A stretch of DNA of 64,000 nt from a bacterium. Its GTDB lineage: Bacteria; Bacillota; Clostridia; Christensenellales; Aristaeellaceae. The stretch is taken from the NCBI GenBank assembly GCA_004563405.1, contig SFTH01000001.1, positions 1-64,000 of the forward strand, given 5' to 3'. Positions 28,977-38,199 of the stretch are shown here, one piece after another. How positions within the stretch are numbered: position 1 is the first letter of the stretch; every line of letters begins with the position of its first letter. The notes under the pieces were generated by a model, which had not been told where the DNA came from, ran no database searches, and was given only the letters and a program-made list of their open reading frames with translations. The position numbers and the translations under genes were made by a program.

Positions 28977-29150
28977 GGATGCGCGGAAACGGCCGCGCGT
29001 TTCGTCCCTGGTTGTGTTGCGCGGAAACGGCTGCGCATTTTTTGGAGCGCCGCGCGAGAACGGGCACGCGTTTCGCCTCTGGATGGGCTGCACGGAAACG
29101 GTTGATCTGTGCCGCGCTGTACGGAAGGATTTCCGCGCACCTTATCTTCA
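28977..29150. repeat. intergenic degenerate tandem repeat array C
   Basis: Between two convergent genes the motif GCGCGGAAACGGCYGCGC recurs with decay at 28981, 29019, 29052, 29090 and 29119, spaced 38, 33, 38 and 29 bases. No gene is supported here. The layout is like arrays A and B, although the core sequence differs. Confidence 0.75.
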
Positions 29151-29167
29151 ATTGCGCGGGGGCCCTT

Positions 29168-29980
29168 TCAGCGGCGCAGCTCCAGCGGGAGGCTGTTCAG
29201 AAAGGCGTGAATGAGCCGGTTGGCGCTGCGGGGGTTGTCCGCGGCGGCGCAGCGGCCCGCGGCGCGCACGCGGTAGAGGGGAACGCCGGAGCGGTCGCGC
29301 CAGGCGGTGCAGAGGGCGCGCACGCCGTCGGCGCGGTCCCTCTCGCCCACCAGTAGCAGCGTGGGGCAGGCGGGCAGGCCCGAGTCCAGTTCCCGGAGCA
29401 GGGATGCGCAGACCGCGCGCACCAGCGCCACGAGCTCCCGGCGGCGGAAGACCTCCTCCGCCACCCGCAGGCTGGAGCGGGCGCGCAGCGTGCGGCCCGC
29501 GCGGCGGGAGAGGGCGCAGTGCAGGGTTCGGAAGGGATAGAGCGGCGATAAGCGCAGAGAGCGGCGCAGGGGGCGGCGCAGGCCGGTCTTTTTGTGGAAT
29601 CCGGCGGACATGGGCCAGGTTCCGATGCCCACAAAGCCGCGCACCCGCTCCGGCCAGTGGGCGATGAAGGTTTGGGCGATCATGCCGCCCAGGGACTGGC
29701 CCACCAGCACGCAGCGGTCGATCTCCTCCGCGTCCAGGATGCGCTTGAGCTCCACGGCGCAGTGGAGCATGGAAAAGTCCGCGTAGGGCCGGGACGCGCC
29801 GTGGCCCGGGGCGTCCCAGGCCAGCACGGTGTATTCCTCCCGGAAGTACTCCGCCTGACGGTCAAAGAGCGTGTGATCCGCCGCCAGCGGGTGCAGAAAC
29901 ACCAGAACCGGCGCGCCCGGCCTCCGGGAAATCCAGTAGTGCGTCCGGCCCCGGGGAGAATCCACCCATTTTTCCGCCAT
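29168..29980 (-). CDS. alpha/beta hydrolase
   Basis: A 270-residue hydrolase. It has LVFLHPLAADHTLFD (oxyanion region), WDAPGHGASRP, the nucleophile elbow VGQSLGGM with Ser near residue 93, and LLLVGERDRADGV with the acid residue. The usual final His is not in a clear GHxP motif: the sequence there reads VRAAGRCAAADNPRSAN, so the catalytic His may be lost or displaced. The start overlaps the stop of the NUDIX gene by one base, so they are translationally coupled. Substrate unknown. Confidence 0.87.
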   Translation of the reverse strand: MAEKWVDSPRGRTHYWISRRPGAPVLVFLHPLAADHTLFDRQAEYFREEYTVLAWDAPGHGASRPYADFSMLHCAVELKRILDAEEIDRCVLVGQSLGGMIAQTFIAHWPERVRGFVGIGTWPMSAGFHKKTGLRRPLRRSLRLSPLYPFRTLHCALSRRAGRTLRARSSLRVAEEVFRRRELVALVRAVCASLLRELDSGLPACPTLLLVGERDRADGVRALCTAWRDRSGVPLYRVRAAGRCAAADNPRSANRLIHAFLNSLPLELRR

Positions 29981-30390
29981 CAGACTGAAACCTCCGTGTA
30001 AAGCAATTCGGGGCGGCGGCGAAGCTGCACGATGAGCTCTGCGTCCGCCGGACAGAAGGAAACGCGATCGAAGTCCTCCGCCGCGACCCAGCGCAGGGCG
30101 CTGTGCTCCAGCGCCCGGGGCGCGCCGGAGGCGATGCGCGCGGCGTAGAGCGTCAGGTGCACGCGCCGCTCCGGATAGTCGTAGAGCACCTCCGCCAGCT
30201 GCGCACCCACGGCGATCTCCACGTCCAGCTCCTCGCGCCATTCCCGGCGCAGGGCCTCGGGGCCGGTCTCGCCCGCCTCCACCTTGCCGCCGGCAAACTC
30301 CCAGCGCCCGGCGCACATCTTGCCCTCCGGCCGCTGGCAGACCAGAAAGCGCTCTCCGTCCCGAACCAGCGCCGCAACCACTTCGATCAT
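29980..30390 (-). CDS. NUDIX hydrolase (MutT-like)
   Basis: A 136-residue protein. The Nudix box is readable at about 37-59: G-x5-E-x7-R-E-W-R-E-E-L-D-V; the catalytic Glu residues are kept, while the usual hydrophobic and Gly positions are Trp and Asp. The opening MIEVVAALVRDGERFLVCQR is typical of MutT/CTP pyrophosphatase-like members. Three ATGs lie in a row; I use the third (30390) because GGAGG then has seven-base spacing. It likely cleans up damaged or excess nucleotides. It shares an operon with the hydrolase. Confidence 0.9.
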   Translation of the reverse strand: MIEVVAALVRDGERFLVCQRPEGKMCAGRWEFAGGKVEAGETGPEALRREWREELDVEIAVGAQLAEVLYDYPERRVHLTLYAARIASGAPRALEHSALRWVAAEDFDRVSFCPADAELIVQLRRRPELLYTEVSV

Positions 30391-30449
30391 CATCATTCCT
30401 CCGCGCCGCGCCGCTCCATGTCCTTGCCATGGGCGGCACTTTATGCTAT

Positions 30450-30478
30450 ATTGTAAATGCACGCGATGGCTTCGTCAA
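30450..30478 (-). promoter_or_regulatory. promoter of the NUDIX-hydrolase operon
   Basis: Minus strand: TTGACG, 17 bases, TACAAT, about 60 bases before the start. Confidence 0.75.
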
Positions 30479-30526
30479 GTGCGTTTCAATTGATTTTCGA
30501 CAACATCAGGCGGAGGCGGATTCCCA

Positions 30527-31342
30527 ATGAACAATTCGATTGAGCGGCTGCGCCCGGGGCGCACGGGCGCGTTTCGCTATGCGGTTCTGGATTTTGACGG
30601 CACGCTGTCCCTCATCCGGCAGGGCTGGCAGGAGATCATGACGCCCTACTTCACCGACGAGCTCTGCGACACGCCCCTGGGCCGGGAGAAGCCCCGCGCC
30701 GAGCTGGAGAATCTGGCAAAGGAGTTCATCACCCAGCTCACCGGCAAGCAGACCATCTATCAGTGCATCGCACTGGCGGAGGAGGTTGAAAGGCTGGGGG
30801 GAAGGAGCAGGGATCCCCAGGCGTACAAGGACGAGTATACCCGGCGGCTGCTGGAGAGAATCGACGGCCGCCTGAAGGGGCTGGAGTCCGGGGAGATCGA
30901 GGCGGAGCGCCTCACCGTGCCGGGCGGCTATGATCTTCTGGAGATGCTGCTGCGCCACGGGGTCACGCCCTATCTGGCCTCCGGCACCGACGAGGAGCAT
31001 GTGAAGCGGGAGGCCCGGCTGTTGGGCGTGGACCGGTACTTCGGCGAACACATCTACGGCGCGCAGAGGGCGTACAGGACCTTCTCCAAGAAGCTGGTCA
31101 TCGAGCGCATCATCCGGGAGAACGGCCTCTCCGGGGAGGAGCTGCTGGGCTTTGGAGACGGCTATGTGGAGATTGAGAACGTGCGGGAGGCGGGCGGCTA
31201 CGCCGTGGGCGTGGCCTCGGACGAGGCGCACAGGGCCGGAATCGACGAATGGAAGCGGGAGCGCCTCGCCCGCGCCGGGGCGAACATCATCATCGCGGAT
31301 TACCGGGACCTGCCCGCGCTGGAGGCGGAGCTGTTCGGCTGA
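30527..31342 (+). CDS. HAD superfamily hydrolase
   Basis: A 271-residue phosphatase-like protein. It has the nucleophile motif LDFDGTLSL (about 21-29), the Ser/Thr motif LASGTDE near residue 150, Lys in FSKKLVIERI, and LGFGDGYVEIENVREAGGYAVGV as the acidic metal site. A long helical cap (about 40-130) separates motifs 1 and 2. Substrate unknown. The ATG follows GGAGGCGG. I see no clear promoter just upstream. Confidence 0.88.
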   Translation: MNNSIERLRPGRTGAFRYAVLDFDGTLSLIRQGWQEIMTPYFTDELCDTPLGREKPRAELENLAKEFITQLTGKQTIYQCIALAEEVERLGGRSRDPQAYKDEYTRRLLERIDGRLKGLESGEIEAERLTVPGGYDLLEMLLRHGVTPYLASGTDEEHVKREARLLGVDRYFGEHIYGAQRAYRTFSKKLVIERIIRENGLSGEELLGFGDGYVEIENVREAGGYAVGVASDEAHRAGIDEWKRERLARAGANIIIADYRDLPALEAELFG

Positions 31343-31435
31343 AGAAAAATCTGCGCGGACAAACGCATTTTTCCCGGAATCCGCGTCTAATAAATGGAAC
31401 TTTGAAAAAATACGGACGCGGAGGAAGGATGAGAG

Positions 31436-32671
31436 ATGAAGAAAGCGATGCTGCGCGGGGCGCTTGCGGCCCTCTGCGCGCTGCTGTTGCTCTGCAGCTG
31501 CGCCGGGGCGGAGGATTCCGCCCGGGAGTACGCCGCCTGGATTGAGGAGATGCTGCCGGACGCAGCCTTTGAGGATGTGCAGATTCCCGATTTCTGTGCG
31601 CAGGCCCTGGGCGCGGATTACGCGCTCATTGCCCGCAGCGACGCGCGCTATGGAAGCTATGTGGCCTGCGCGCGCCGCAGCGACGCGCCCGCCCTGCCGG
31701 AGACGGCGACGGTGGAGGGCGGCGGGGCCTTTTCGGGAGAGGGCTACACCCGCCGCTGGACGTTGAAGGACGGCGAACGGATCCTCTACGACTTCGTGCT
31801 GGCCGACGGCGTGGAGCTGACCGCCTTCGACGGCGGCGCGCGCCTGATCGTCACCTTCGGCGGGGACTCCGCGCAGCCCTTTGCGACCAGCGACAGCCAC
31901 ATTCTGGAGGCGGCCAGCCCCGAGGGCCGCGCGCGCATGGCCTACCGGCGCGCCCACGGCTTTGTGGAAGAGGACAGGAGCCGCCCCCAGCTGGCGCTGA
32001 TGGTGCACGACATCGACAGCTGGCGCGCGGGCGCGACCGACCAGCCCACGACCTTTTACCTGGACGTGGACGCGCCGCAGGACCTGACGCACTCGCGCAC
32101 GCTGTCCGGCGCGGAGGCGGAGCGATACGGCCGCGTGCCCATCGGGGCGTACCTCTGCGAGGGCGAAAGCCGACGGGAGCTGGCGGTCTCCGGCGCGGGC
32201 GTGAAGGGCGTGGTTTCCTACGATCCGCTGCGCGTTGCGGAGGCCGGGCCGGGCTACGACGCGCTTTTGAACCGGGCAGAGGCCGCGCTGGGCTACCGCC
32301 CGGGAGAGATGGACTTTCTGAGAAAGCGCAGCGTGCGCGCCACCTTTGAATGGCAGGCGGGCAGTATGCGCACGCAGGACGGCCTGTTGCGCTGGGCGGC
32401 GGGCGCGCAGGTGCTCGAGGACGCGGAGGGCCTGCGCAGGCTGGACGTGCTGCTCAACGGCGCGGACTTCACGCTGGGCAGCGTCAACTGTCCCGCACCG
32501 GCGTTTCTGACGCTGGAGTACGACGACGGGAGCAGCGCGAGCCTGGCCGTGGCCGTCAATTCGTTTTCGCTGTTCTTCTATCGGGGCGTGTGCTTTGAGA
32601 CGGAGGAGGACATCATCGATCTGATGCAGCTTCGGGACACGGACTTCTTCCGGGGCTATTATGGAGGGTGA
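31436..32671 (+). CDS. exported protein or lipoprotein of unknown function
   Basis: A 411-residue exported protein. The signal peptide (about 1-25) ends in LLLCSCAGAED; the second Cys is a plausible but non-canonical lipidation site. The mature part is beta-rich and acidic with a WTLKDGERILYDF stretch and a C-terminal LTLEYDDGSSASLAVAV segment. No family recognised. GGAAGGAT precedes the ATG. An SDR gene follows within six bases, suggesting co-transcription. Confidence 0.75.
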   Translation: MKKAMLRGALAALCALLLLCSCAGAEDSAREYAAWIEEMLPDAAFEDVQIPDFCAQALGADYALIARSDARYGSYVACARRSDAPALPETATVEGGGAFSGEGYTRRWTLKDGERILYDFVLADGVELTAFDGGARLIVTFGGDSAQPFATSDSHILEAASPEGRARMAYRRAHGFVEEDRSRPQLALMVHDIDSWRAGATDQPTTFYLDVDAPQDLTHSRTLSGAEAERYGRVPIGAYLCEGESRRELAVSGAGVKGVVSYDPLRVAEAGPGYDALLNRAEAALGYRPGEMDFLRKRSVRATFEWQAGSMRTQDGLLRWAAGAQVLEDAEGLRRLDVLLNGADFTLGSVNCPAPAFLTLEYDDGSSASLAVAVNSFSLFFYRGVCFETEEDIIDLMQLRDTDFFRGYYGG

Positions 32672-32676
32672 ATGGC

Positions 32677-33387
32677 ATGTTTGAAGGAAAGATCGCCGTT
32701 GTGACCGGCGGCGCGAGCGGCATCGGGCGCTGCATCGCGGCGGAATTTGAGAGGCGCGGTGCGAGGGTGCATGTGATTGACGTCAGGCCCGGGAATCACT
32801 TCGTGGGCGACGTGGGCGATCCGGCGGCGCTGGAGGCCTTCGCGGCAGAGGTGATCGCGGCAGAGGGCCATGTGGACTATCTGGTCAACAACGCGAAGCC
32901 GCTGATGAAGGGCATCGGGGATTGCAGCTGGGACGAGTTCAACGCCGCGCTGCGGGTGGGCGTGAGCGCGCCATTCTACCTGACCAGGCTGCTCGCGCCC
33001 CACTTCGCGCCGGGCGCGGCGGTGGTGAACATCTCCTCCAGTCGCGACCGCATGAGCCAGCCCAACACCGAGAGCTACACCGCCGCCAAGGGCGGAATCG
33101 CAGCGCTGACCCATGCGCTGGCGGTGAGTCTGGCGGGGCGGGCGCGGGTCAATTCCATCTCCCCGGGCTGGATCGACACCACCGGCAGCGAGATCGACGG
33201 GCCGGACGCGGTTCAGCAGCCGGTGGGCCGGGTGGGCAGGCCGGAGGACATCGCGGCCATGGCGCTGTTTCTCTGCTCCGATCGGGCGGGCTTCATCACC
33301 GGCGAAAACATCTGCATCGACGGCGGCATGACCCGCCAGATGATCTACCACAACGACTTCGGCTGGCGCTACGCCCCGGAGGGATAG
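32677..33387 (+). CDS. short-chain dehydrogenase/reductase
   Basis: A 236-residue classical SDR oxidoreductase. It shows the cofactor motif TGGASGIG (10-17), LVNNAKP in place of the usual NNAG, the catalytic Ser in NISSS, the YTAAK motif (Tyr and Lys of the catalytic tetrad), and a C-terminal SDRAGFITGENICIDGGM. Asp in VIDVRPG after strand 2 suggests NAD rather than NADP preference. The ATG at 32677 follows GGAGGG; a GTG at 32668 overlaps the preceding stop. Substrate unknown. Confidence 0.92.
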   Translation: MFEGKIAVVTGGASGIGRCIAAEFERRGARVHVIDVRPGNHFVGDVGDPAALEAFAAEVIAAEGHVDYLVNNAKPLMKGIGDCSWDEFNAALRVGVSAPFYLTRLLAPHFAPGAAVVNISSSRDRMSQPNTESYTAAKGGIAALTHALAVSLAGRARVNSISPGWIDTTGSEIDGPDAVQQPVGRVGRPEDIAAMALFLCSDRAGFITGENICIDGGMTRQMIYHNDFGWRYAPEG

Positions 33388-33415
33388 TCGCGGGCGATTG
33401 CGCGCGGAAAGACGG

Positions 33416-33563
33416 GAGCGCGCCCTCCGAAGGAAGCGGAGGGCGCGCTCAGACTGTCGATAGGGCCCGATGAAAACCGGCGATTCCGAATGTGCATCGC
33501 GCCCGGCGGCGCGCATGGATGCGCCTGGTTTTCCGCCGCCGACTGGTCAAGGGACTTTTGACC
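33416..33563. repeat. palindromic element, decayed copy, between convergent genes
   Basis: It begins with a perfect 14-bp hairpin (33416-33429 with 33437-33450). Next comes CAGACTGTCGATAG, which matches the inverted right end of the element at 36.4 kb over CAGACTGTCGA. It ends with GGTCAA/TTGACC (33545-33563), like the inner palindrome at the other end of those elements. AAAACC and GGTTTT form an additional arm pair inside. It lies between the SDR gene and rlmI. Only one hairpin copy is seen, so the element may be truncated. Confidence 0.55.
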
Positions 33564-33577
33564 GGCATCGCGGGCGG

Positions 33578-34747
<1,170 letters not shown>

Positions 34748-34777
34748 ACGCTTCCTCCAATTTTCATGCTGCCTTTT

Positions 34778-34806
34778 AGTTTAGTGCGCGCTTGTAAACT
34801 TGTCCA
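34778..34806 (-). promoter_or_regulatory. rlmI promoter, overlapping the divergent rluF promoter
   Basis: Minus strand: TGGACA, 17 bases, TAAACT, about 31 bases before the rlmI start. Its -35 box shares bases 34801-34805 with the -35 box of the plus-strand promoter. Confidence 0.65.
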
Positions 34807-34828
34807 GCGCGCGCGTTCATGCTATAAT
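34800..34828 (+). promoter_or_regulatory. rluF promoter
   Basis: TTGTCC, 17 bases, TATAAT (perfect), 29 bases before the TTG start at 34858. Confidence 0.8.
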
Positions 34829-34857
34829 GGGAAAAATGCGCCGAAAGAGGGATTTCC

Positions 34858-35607
34858 TTGGAAAATCAGACCAACGCGGGCGTGCGCCTGAACAAATTCA
34901 TCGCCGACAGCGGCTATTGCTCCCGCCGGGAGGCCGACCGGCTGATCCAGGAGGGCCGGGTGAAGATTGACGGCCGGGTGGGCGCGCTGGGCGACCGGGT
35001 GCTGCCCGGCATGCGGGTCGAGTGCGACGGCAGGCGGCTCAGCGGCGACGGCGAGAAGGTCTACATCGCCCTCAACAAGCCCCGGGGCATCGTGTGCACC
35101 GCCGACCCCCGGGAGCCGATGAACGTGGTGGACTATGTGGGCTATCCCATCCGCATCTTTCCGGTGGGGCGGCTGGACAAGGACAGCGAGGGCCTGCTGC
35201 TGCTCACCAGTGACGGCGGAATCGTCAACCGCCTGCTGCGCGCCGCCGGAGGGCACGAAAAGGAGTACGAGGTGGAGGTGGACAAGCCCCTCACACGGGA
35301 ATTCATGGAAAAGATGATGCGGGGCGTGCCGATACTGGACACGGTGACGCTGCCCTGCAAGCTGCGCCGCACGGGGGAGCGCTCGTTCAATCTGATCCTC
35401 GTGCAGGGTCTGAACCGGCAGATCCGCCGCATGTGCGAGGCGCTGGGCTACAACGTGCAGAAGTTGCGCCGGGTGCGCATCAATTCCCTGCGCATCGGAA
35501 GCCTGGCCCCCGGCCAGTGGCGGGAGTTGACGCAGGGCGAGGTGGACGCGCTGCTGCGCTCCATCGCCCATTCCTCCGGCCTGCCTGCGGGGGAGGGGGA
35601 GAGATGA
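34858..35607 (+). CDS. rluF: 23S rRNA pseudouridine synthase RluF-like
   Basis: A 249-residue enzyme with an N-terminal S4 RNA-binding domain (about 8-60) and an RsuA-type synthase domain. The catalytic motif is GRLDKDSEGLLLLTSDG (Asp in RLD), followed by HEKEYEVEVDKPLT and LVQGLNRQIRRMCEALGY. The match to E. coli RluF over the last 120 residues is strong by eye. RluF modifies U2604 (and a tRNA site in E. coli). It starts with TTG after GAGGGA. The GNAT gene overlaps its stop. Confidence 0.93.
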   Translation: MENQTNAGVRLNKFIADSGYCSRREADRLIQEGRVKIDGRVGALGDRVLPGMRVECDGRRLSGDGEKVYIALNKPRGIVCTADPREPMNVVDYVGYPIRIFPVGRLDKDSEGLLLLTSDGGIVNRLLRAAGGHEKEYEVEVDKPLTREFMEKMMRGVPILDTVTLPCKLRRTGERSFNLILVQGLNRQIRRMCEALGYNVQKLRRVRINSLRIGSLAPGQWRELTQGEVDALLRSIAHSSGLPAGEGER

Positions 35608-36134
35608 TGGCGTTTCGCCTTGCGACTGCGGCGGATCTCGATGCCATCGCCGGAATCTACGACGCGGTTCACGCGGAGGAGGAGGCGGGCCGGGCCGTGA
35701 TCGGCTGGAACCGCGCCGTGTACCCCACGCGCTCGACCGCCCGGGACGCCATCGGCGCGGGCGACATGTTCGTCCTCGAGGAGGACGGTCGGGTGGTTGC
35801 CTCTGCGCGCATCAATCAGATTCAGGTGCCGGTATATGCAGACGCCGCGTGGCGGCATCCCGCCCCGGACGAGGCGGTGATGGTGCTGCACACGCTGGTG
35901 GTCGATCCGGATTGCGCCGGGCGGGGCCATGGCACGCGCTTCGTGGACTTCTACGAGCGCTATGCCCGGGAGCGGGGCTGCCCGTACCTGCGCATGGATA
36001 CCAACGCCCGCAACCGCGCCGCCCGGGCGCTGTATCGGAAGCTGGGCTACGCGGAGGTCTCCATCGTGCCCTGCACCTTCAACGGCCTGCCGGGCGTGGA
36101 ACTGGTGTGCCTGGAAAAGAAGCTGGAAAGCTGA
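35604..36134 (+). CDS. GNAT family N-acetyltransferase
   Basis: A 176-residue acetyltransferase. HTLVVDPDCAGRGHGTRF contains the acetyl-CoA loop (about 95-112) and ARALYRKLGY the conserved Tyr region. It starts with ATG 35604 overlapping the rluF stop (a second ATG is at 35607), with GGGAGGGGG upstream, so it is translationally coupled to rluF. Substrate unknown. Confidence 0.9.
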   Translation: MMAFRLATAADLDAIAGIYDAVHAEEEAGRAVIGWNRAVYPTRSTARDAIGAGDMFVLEEDGRVVASARINQIQVPVYADAAWRHPAPDEAVMVLHTLVVDPDCAGRGHGTRFVDFYERYARERGCPYLRMDTNARNRAARALYRKLGYAEVSIVPCTFNGLPGVELVCLEKKLES

Positions 36135-36190
36135 CGCGGAGCCCAACGGGCGCGAAGCGCCCCGGAGACGGCCCGTCAGAAAACGGCGAA

Positions 36191-36467
36191 GCCGGGGGAC
36201 GCATGTCCCCCGGCTTGCGTGTCAAAAAAGATTTTTGACACTTGCAATGAAAATCTGCGATTTTCATTGCGGAAGGAGAAAACTGCGGATTGCTGAAAAC
36301 CTCTGGGTTTTCCTTTCCGGGCGCAATCTTGACTGTTGGTATTGTTTTTCCTCCGCTTTCGCTTCAGAAAAACCAAATCCGCCGCGCAGGTCGCCGGATT
36401 TGATTGTACTGGCTTTTCTGTGATCGGTTTTTCGACAGTCTGGGCGGGGGACGCATGTCCCCCGCCC
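36191..36467. repeat. palindrome-packed element 1 flanked by direct hairpin repeats
   Basis: This fills most of the 345-base gap between two convergent genes. A 19-bp direct repeat GGGGGACGCATGTCCCCCG, itself a hairpin, flanks it at 36194-36212 and 36446-36464. Inside are perfect palindromes: 10-bp arms around 36219-36241, 12-bp arms at 36244-36270, a GAAAACC/GGTTTTC pair near 36295-36311, and CAAATCCG/CGGATTTG at 36374-36402 nested in a CAGAAAA/TTTTCTG pair. Its ends resemble each other inverted (TGTCAAAAAA on the left; TTTTTCGACAG on the right). No reading frame is supported. Confidence 0.8.
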
Positions 36468-36479
36468 TCCCTGCCGCGA

Positions 36480-37202
36480 TCAGGCGGCTTCCAGAACGAA
36501 GATGATTTCTTCGCCGAACATGTCGGTCGTTGCGCTCATGGTGCCGTCTGCCAGCAGCTGAACGTTCATGGTGTATTCTTCAGAGATTTCCGTGTTGGTC
36601 ATGCGCAGTACCAGCGCATTGCCCGAGAAATTGCCTCCGGCAGTGATGGTTGTGGCTTCACCGTCGATGATGAAGGTCAACTCAGCGCTGCTGCCGTCAA
36701 TGCGCAGATCCAGGCTGAGCTGCACCTGCGCTGGAGTCATATGCGTGCCCAGCATGCAGAGCATCTTCGTGGTCCAGCTGCCGCCCATGTCCTCCAGCGT
36801 GACAATGCCCGCGCGTGGAGCCGCCATTTCGAATTCCACAGGGGGTTCGCGGAAGAACAGAAGGTCTTCCCCGTCGATATCGGCATACAGGGAATCCGAT
36901 CCGGCGTCGTAGACCAGCACCATTTCATCGCTGGTTCCCCTGTCGAGCAGCACATCCGTTCCGGCCATCTCCCAGATTCCGCTGTCCGGGTCTTCGCCTT
37001 CAATCGCGTTGGTGTAGCTGCCGTCCGGGTTCAGGGTGAGGCGCAGGGTGAAGCCATAGAGATCGGCGTACCAATCGCCGGAGCGATCAATGGCTTCGGC
37101 GAACGCGCTCGCGCACAGCAGGGTCAGCGCCAGAATCAGGGTCAGCGCGAAGGAAATGAGTTTCTTTATGCAGGGATTCCTCCTTTGTTGATGTCGGTTC
37201 AT
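36480..37202 (-). CDS. exported beta-rich protein of unknown function
   Basis: A protein of 229-240 residues with a signal peptide (KKLISFALTLILALTLL, cleavage near AFA-EA). The mature part has two similar beta-rich halves (GFTLRLTLNPDGSYTN; VQLLADGTMSATTDMF), like lipocalin- or DUF-type solute-binding folds. The only in-frame ATG is at 37202 and lacks a ribosome binding site, while AGGAGG lies just before an ATA codon at 37169 that would begin IKKLISFAL. The true start is therefore uncertain. It is the last gene of a four-gene operon controlled from 40.25 kb. Confidence 0.75.
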   Translation of the reverse strand: MNRHQQRRNPCIKKLISFALTLILALTLLCASAFAEAIDRSGDWYADLYGFTLRLTLNPDGSYTNAIEGEDPDSGIWEMAGTDVLLDRGTSDEMVLVYDAGSDSLYADIDGEDLLFFREPPVEFEMAAPRAGIVTLEDMGGSWTTKMLCMLGTHMTPAQVQLSLDLRIDGSSAELTFIIDGEATTITAGGNFSGNALVLRMTNTEISEEYTMNVQLLADGTMSATTDMFGEEIIFVLEAA

Positions 37203-37235
37203 GTCATGCCGTATGGAGCTGTGGATTCGATGCGG

Positions 37236-38183
37236 TTAATAAGCGCTTCTCTTCGCGTTCGCGATCAGATCCGGCAGGAGTTTTTCATAGCCCTTGTTCT
37301 TCAGTACATAGGTCTGATCGGCCGCGAAGAAGAATTCCTTTTTGCTCTGGAGTCCGCAGTTTGTAATCGCGGTCAGCGGAATTTCCAGCCAGGGCCTGGG
37401 GCCTGCGCCGGCGGCAGCCTTCACACCTTCAACAATCATCGAGCCCAGGAGACCGCCACCCATTCTGCCCACCATGCCCACATTCTTTGAAGCGGCGCTC
37501 TCACGATAGAGAAGGATGCGCCGGTTCGTTACTTCCATATGATAGGCAAATTTTCCGCCGTTGGGCTGAAGCATCACAATTTCATGCCTGTTGCGCATGT
37601 TCTGTTCGCCCGGAAGCATTTCCCATTTTTTCATGGTTTCATCCGCATAGCGCACCTGAGCGACGACCGCCTGGGTCTGGGGGGCCGGTTGGGGAGTGGG
37701 CCGGGGCGCCGACTGGGGTTGTGGAGTCGGCTGGGGCAGGTACGCCGGCTGAGGCTGGGGAGCTGGTTGATAGGCTGCGGTCATTTTCTGGCCGCAGTTT
37801 GCGCAGTACTGCCTGTCGGCGATGTTCATTTGATGGCAGTGGGGGCAGGGGACCATTTGCGCGGCCTGCGGCTGCGGGGCTGCGCTTTGCGCGGGCACCT
37901 GCGCTCTGGGTTGATCGTACATGCCGAAGTCCTGCCTCTGCACCCCGTCTGTCACGGGGGCGGACTGACTCTGCAGCGCCTGCAATTCGCGCTGCAGCTG
38001 CGCGATCTTCAGCTGCCGCTGCTTCTCCTGTTCGATCCTTTCCTGACGCTGGCGTTCCTTTTCCCGCAGCGCCTCCTCGGCCTCTTCCCTGCGCTTTTTC
38101 TCCAGCATGATGCCGGCGCGCATGATCACGCTGTCCAGCTCATCGGCCGTCAGCGCGTTGAGCATCTTCAGAATTTCTTCCAT
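37236..38183 (-). CDS. coiled-coil, zinc-ribbon and PH-like domain protein
   Basis: A 315-residue cytoplasmic-looking protein. Residues 1-30 are helical, about 30-75 form a highly charged coiled coil, and 112-134 are a zinc ribbon (CPHCH and CANCGQ). A Pro/Gln linker (about 137-172) follows, and then a bacterial PH/GRAM-like domain (about 185-310, LQPNGGKFAYHMEVTNRRIL). Such PH-like domains bind membranes or proteins. It lies between a SHOCT-domain membrane protein and an exported protein in one operon, suggesting an envelope role. Function unknown. Confidence 0.8.
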   Translation of the reverse strand: MEEILKMLNALTADELDSVIMRAGIMLEKKRREEAEEALREKERQRQERIEQEKQRQLKIAQLQRELQALQSQSAPVTDGVQRQDFGMYDQPRAQVPAQSAAPQPQAAQMVPCPHCHQMNIADRQYCANCGQKMTAAYQPAPQPQPAYLPQPTPQPQSAPRPTPQPAPQTQAVVAQVRYADETMKKWEMLPGEQNMRNRHEIVMLQPNGGKFAYHMEVTNRRILLYRESAASKNVGMVGRMGGGLLGSMIVEGVKAAAGAGPRPWLEIPLTAITNCGLQSKKEFFFAADQTYVLKNKGYEKLLPDLIANAKRSAY

Positions 38184-38199
38184 CGGATGTTCCTCCCTG

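Noticed and set aside
28498..29151. Minus-strand frames running from repeat array C into the ABC-F gene
   Set aside because: They are antisense to a certain gene and otherwise translate degenerate repeats.
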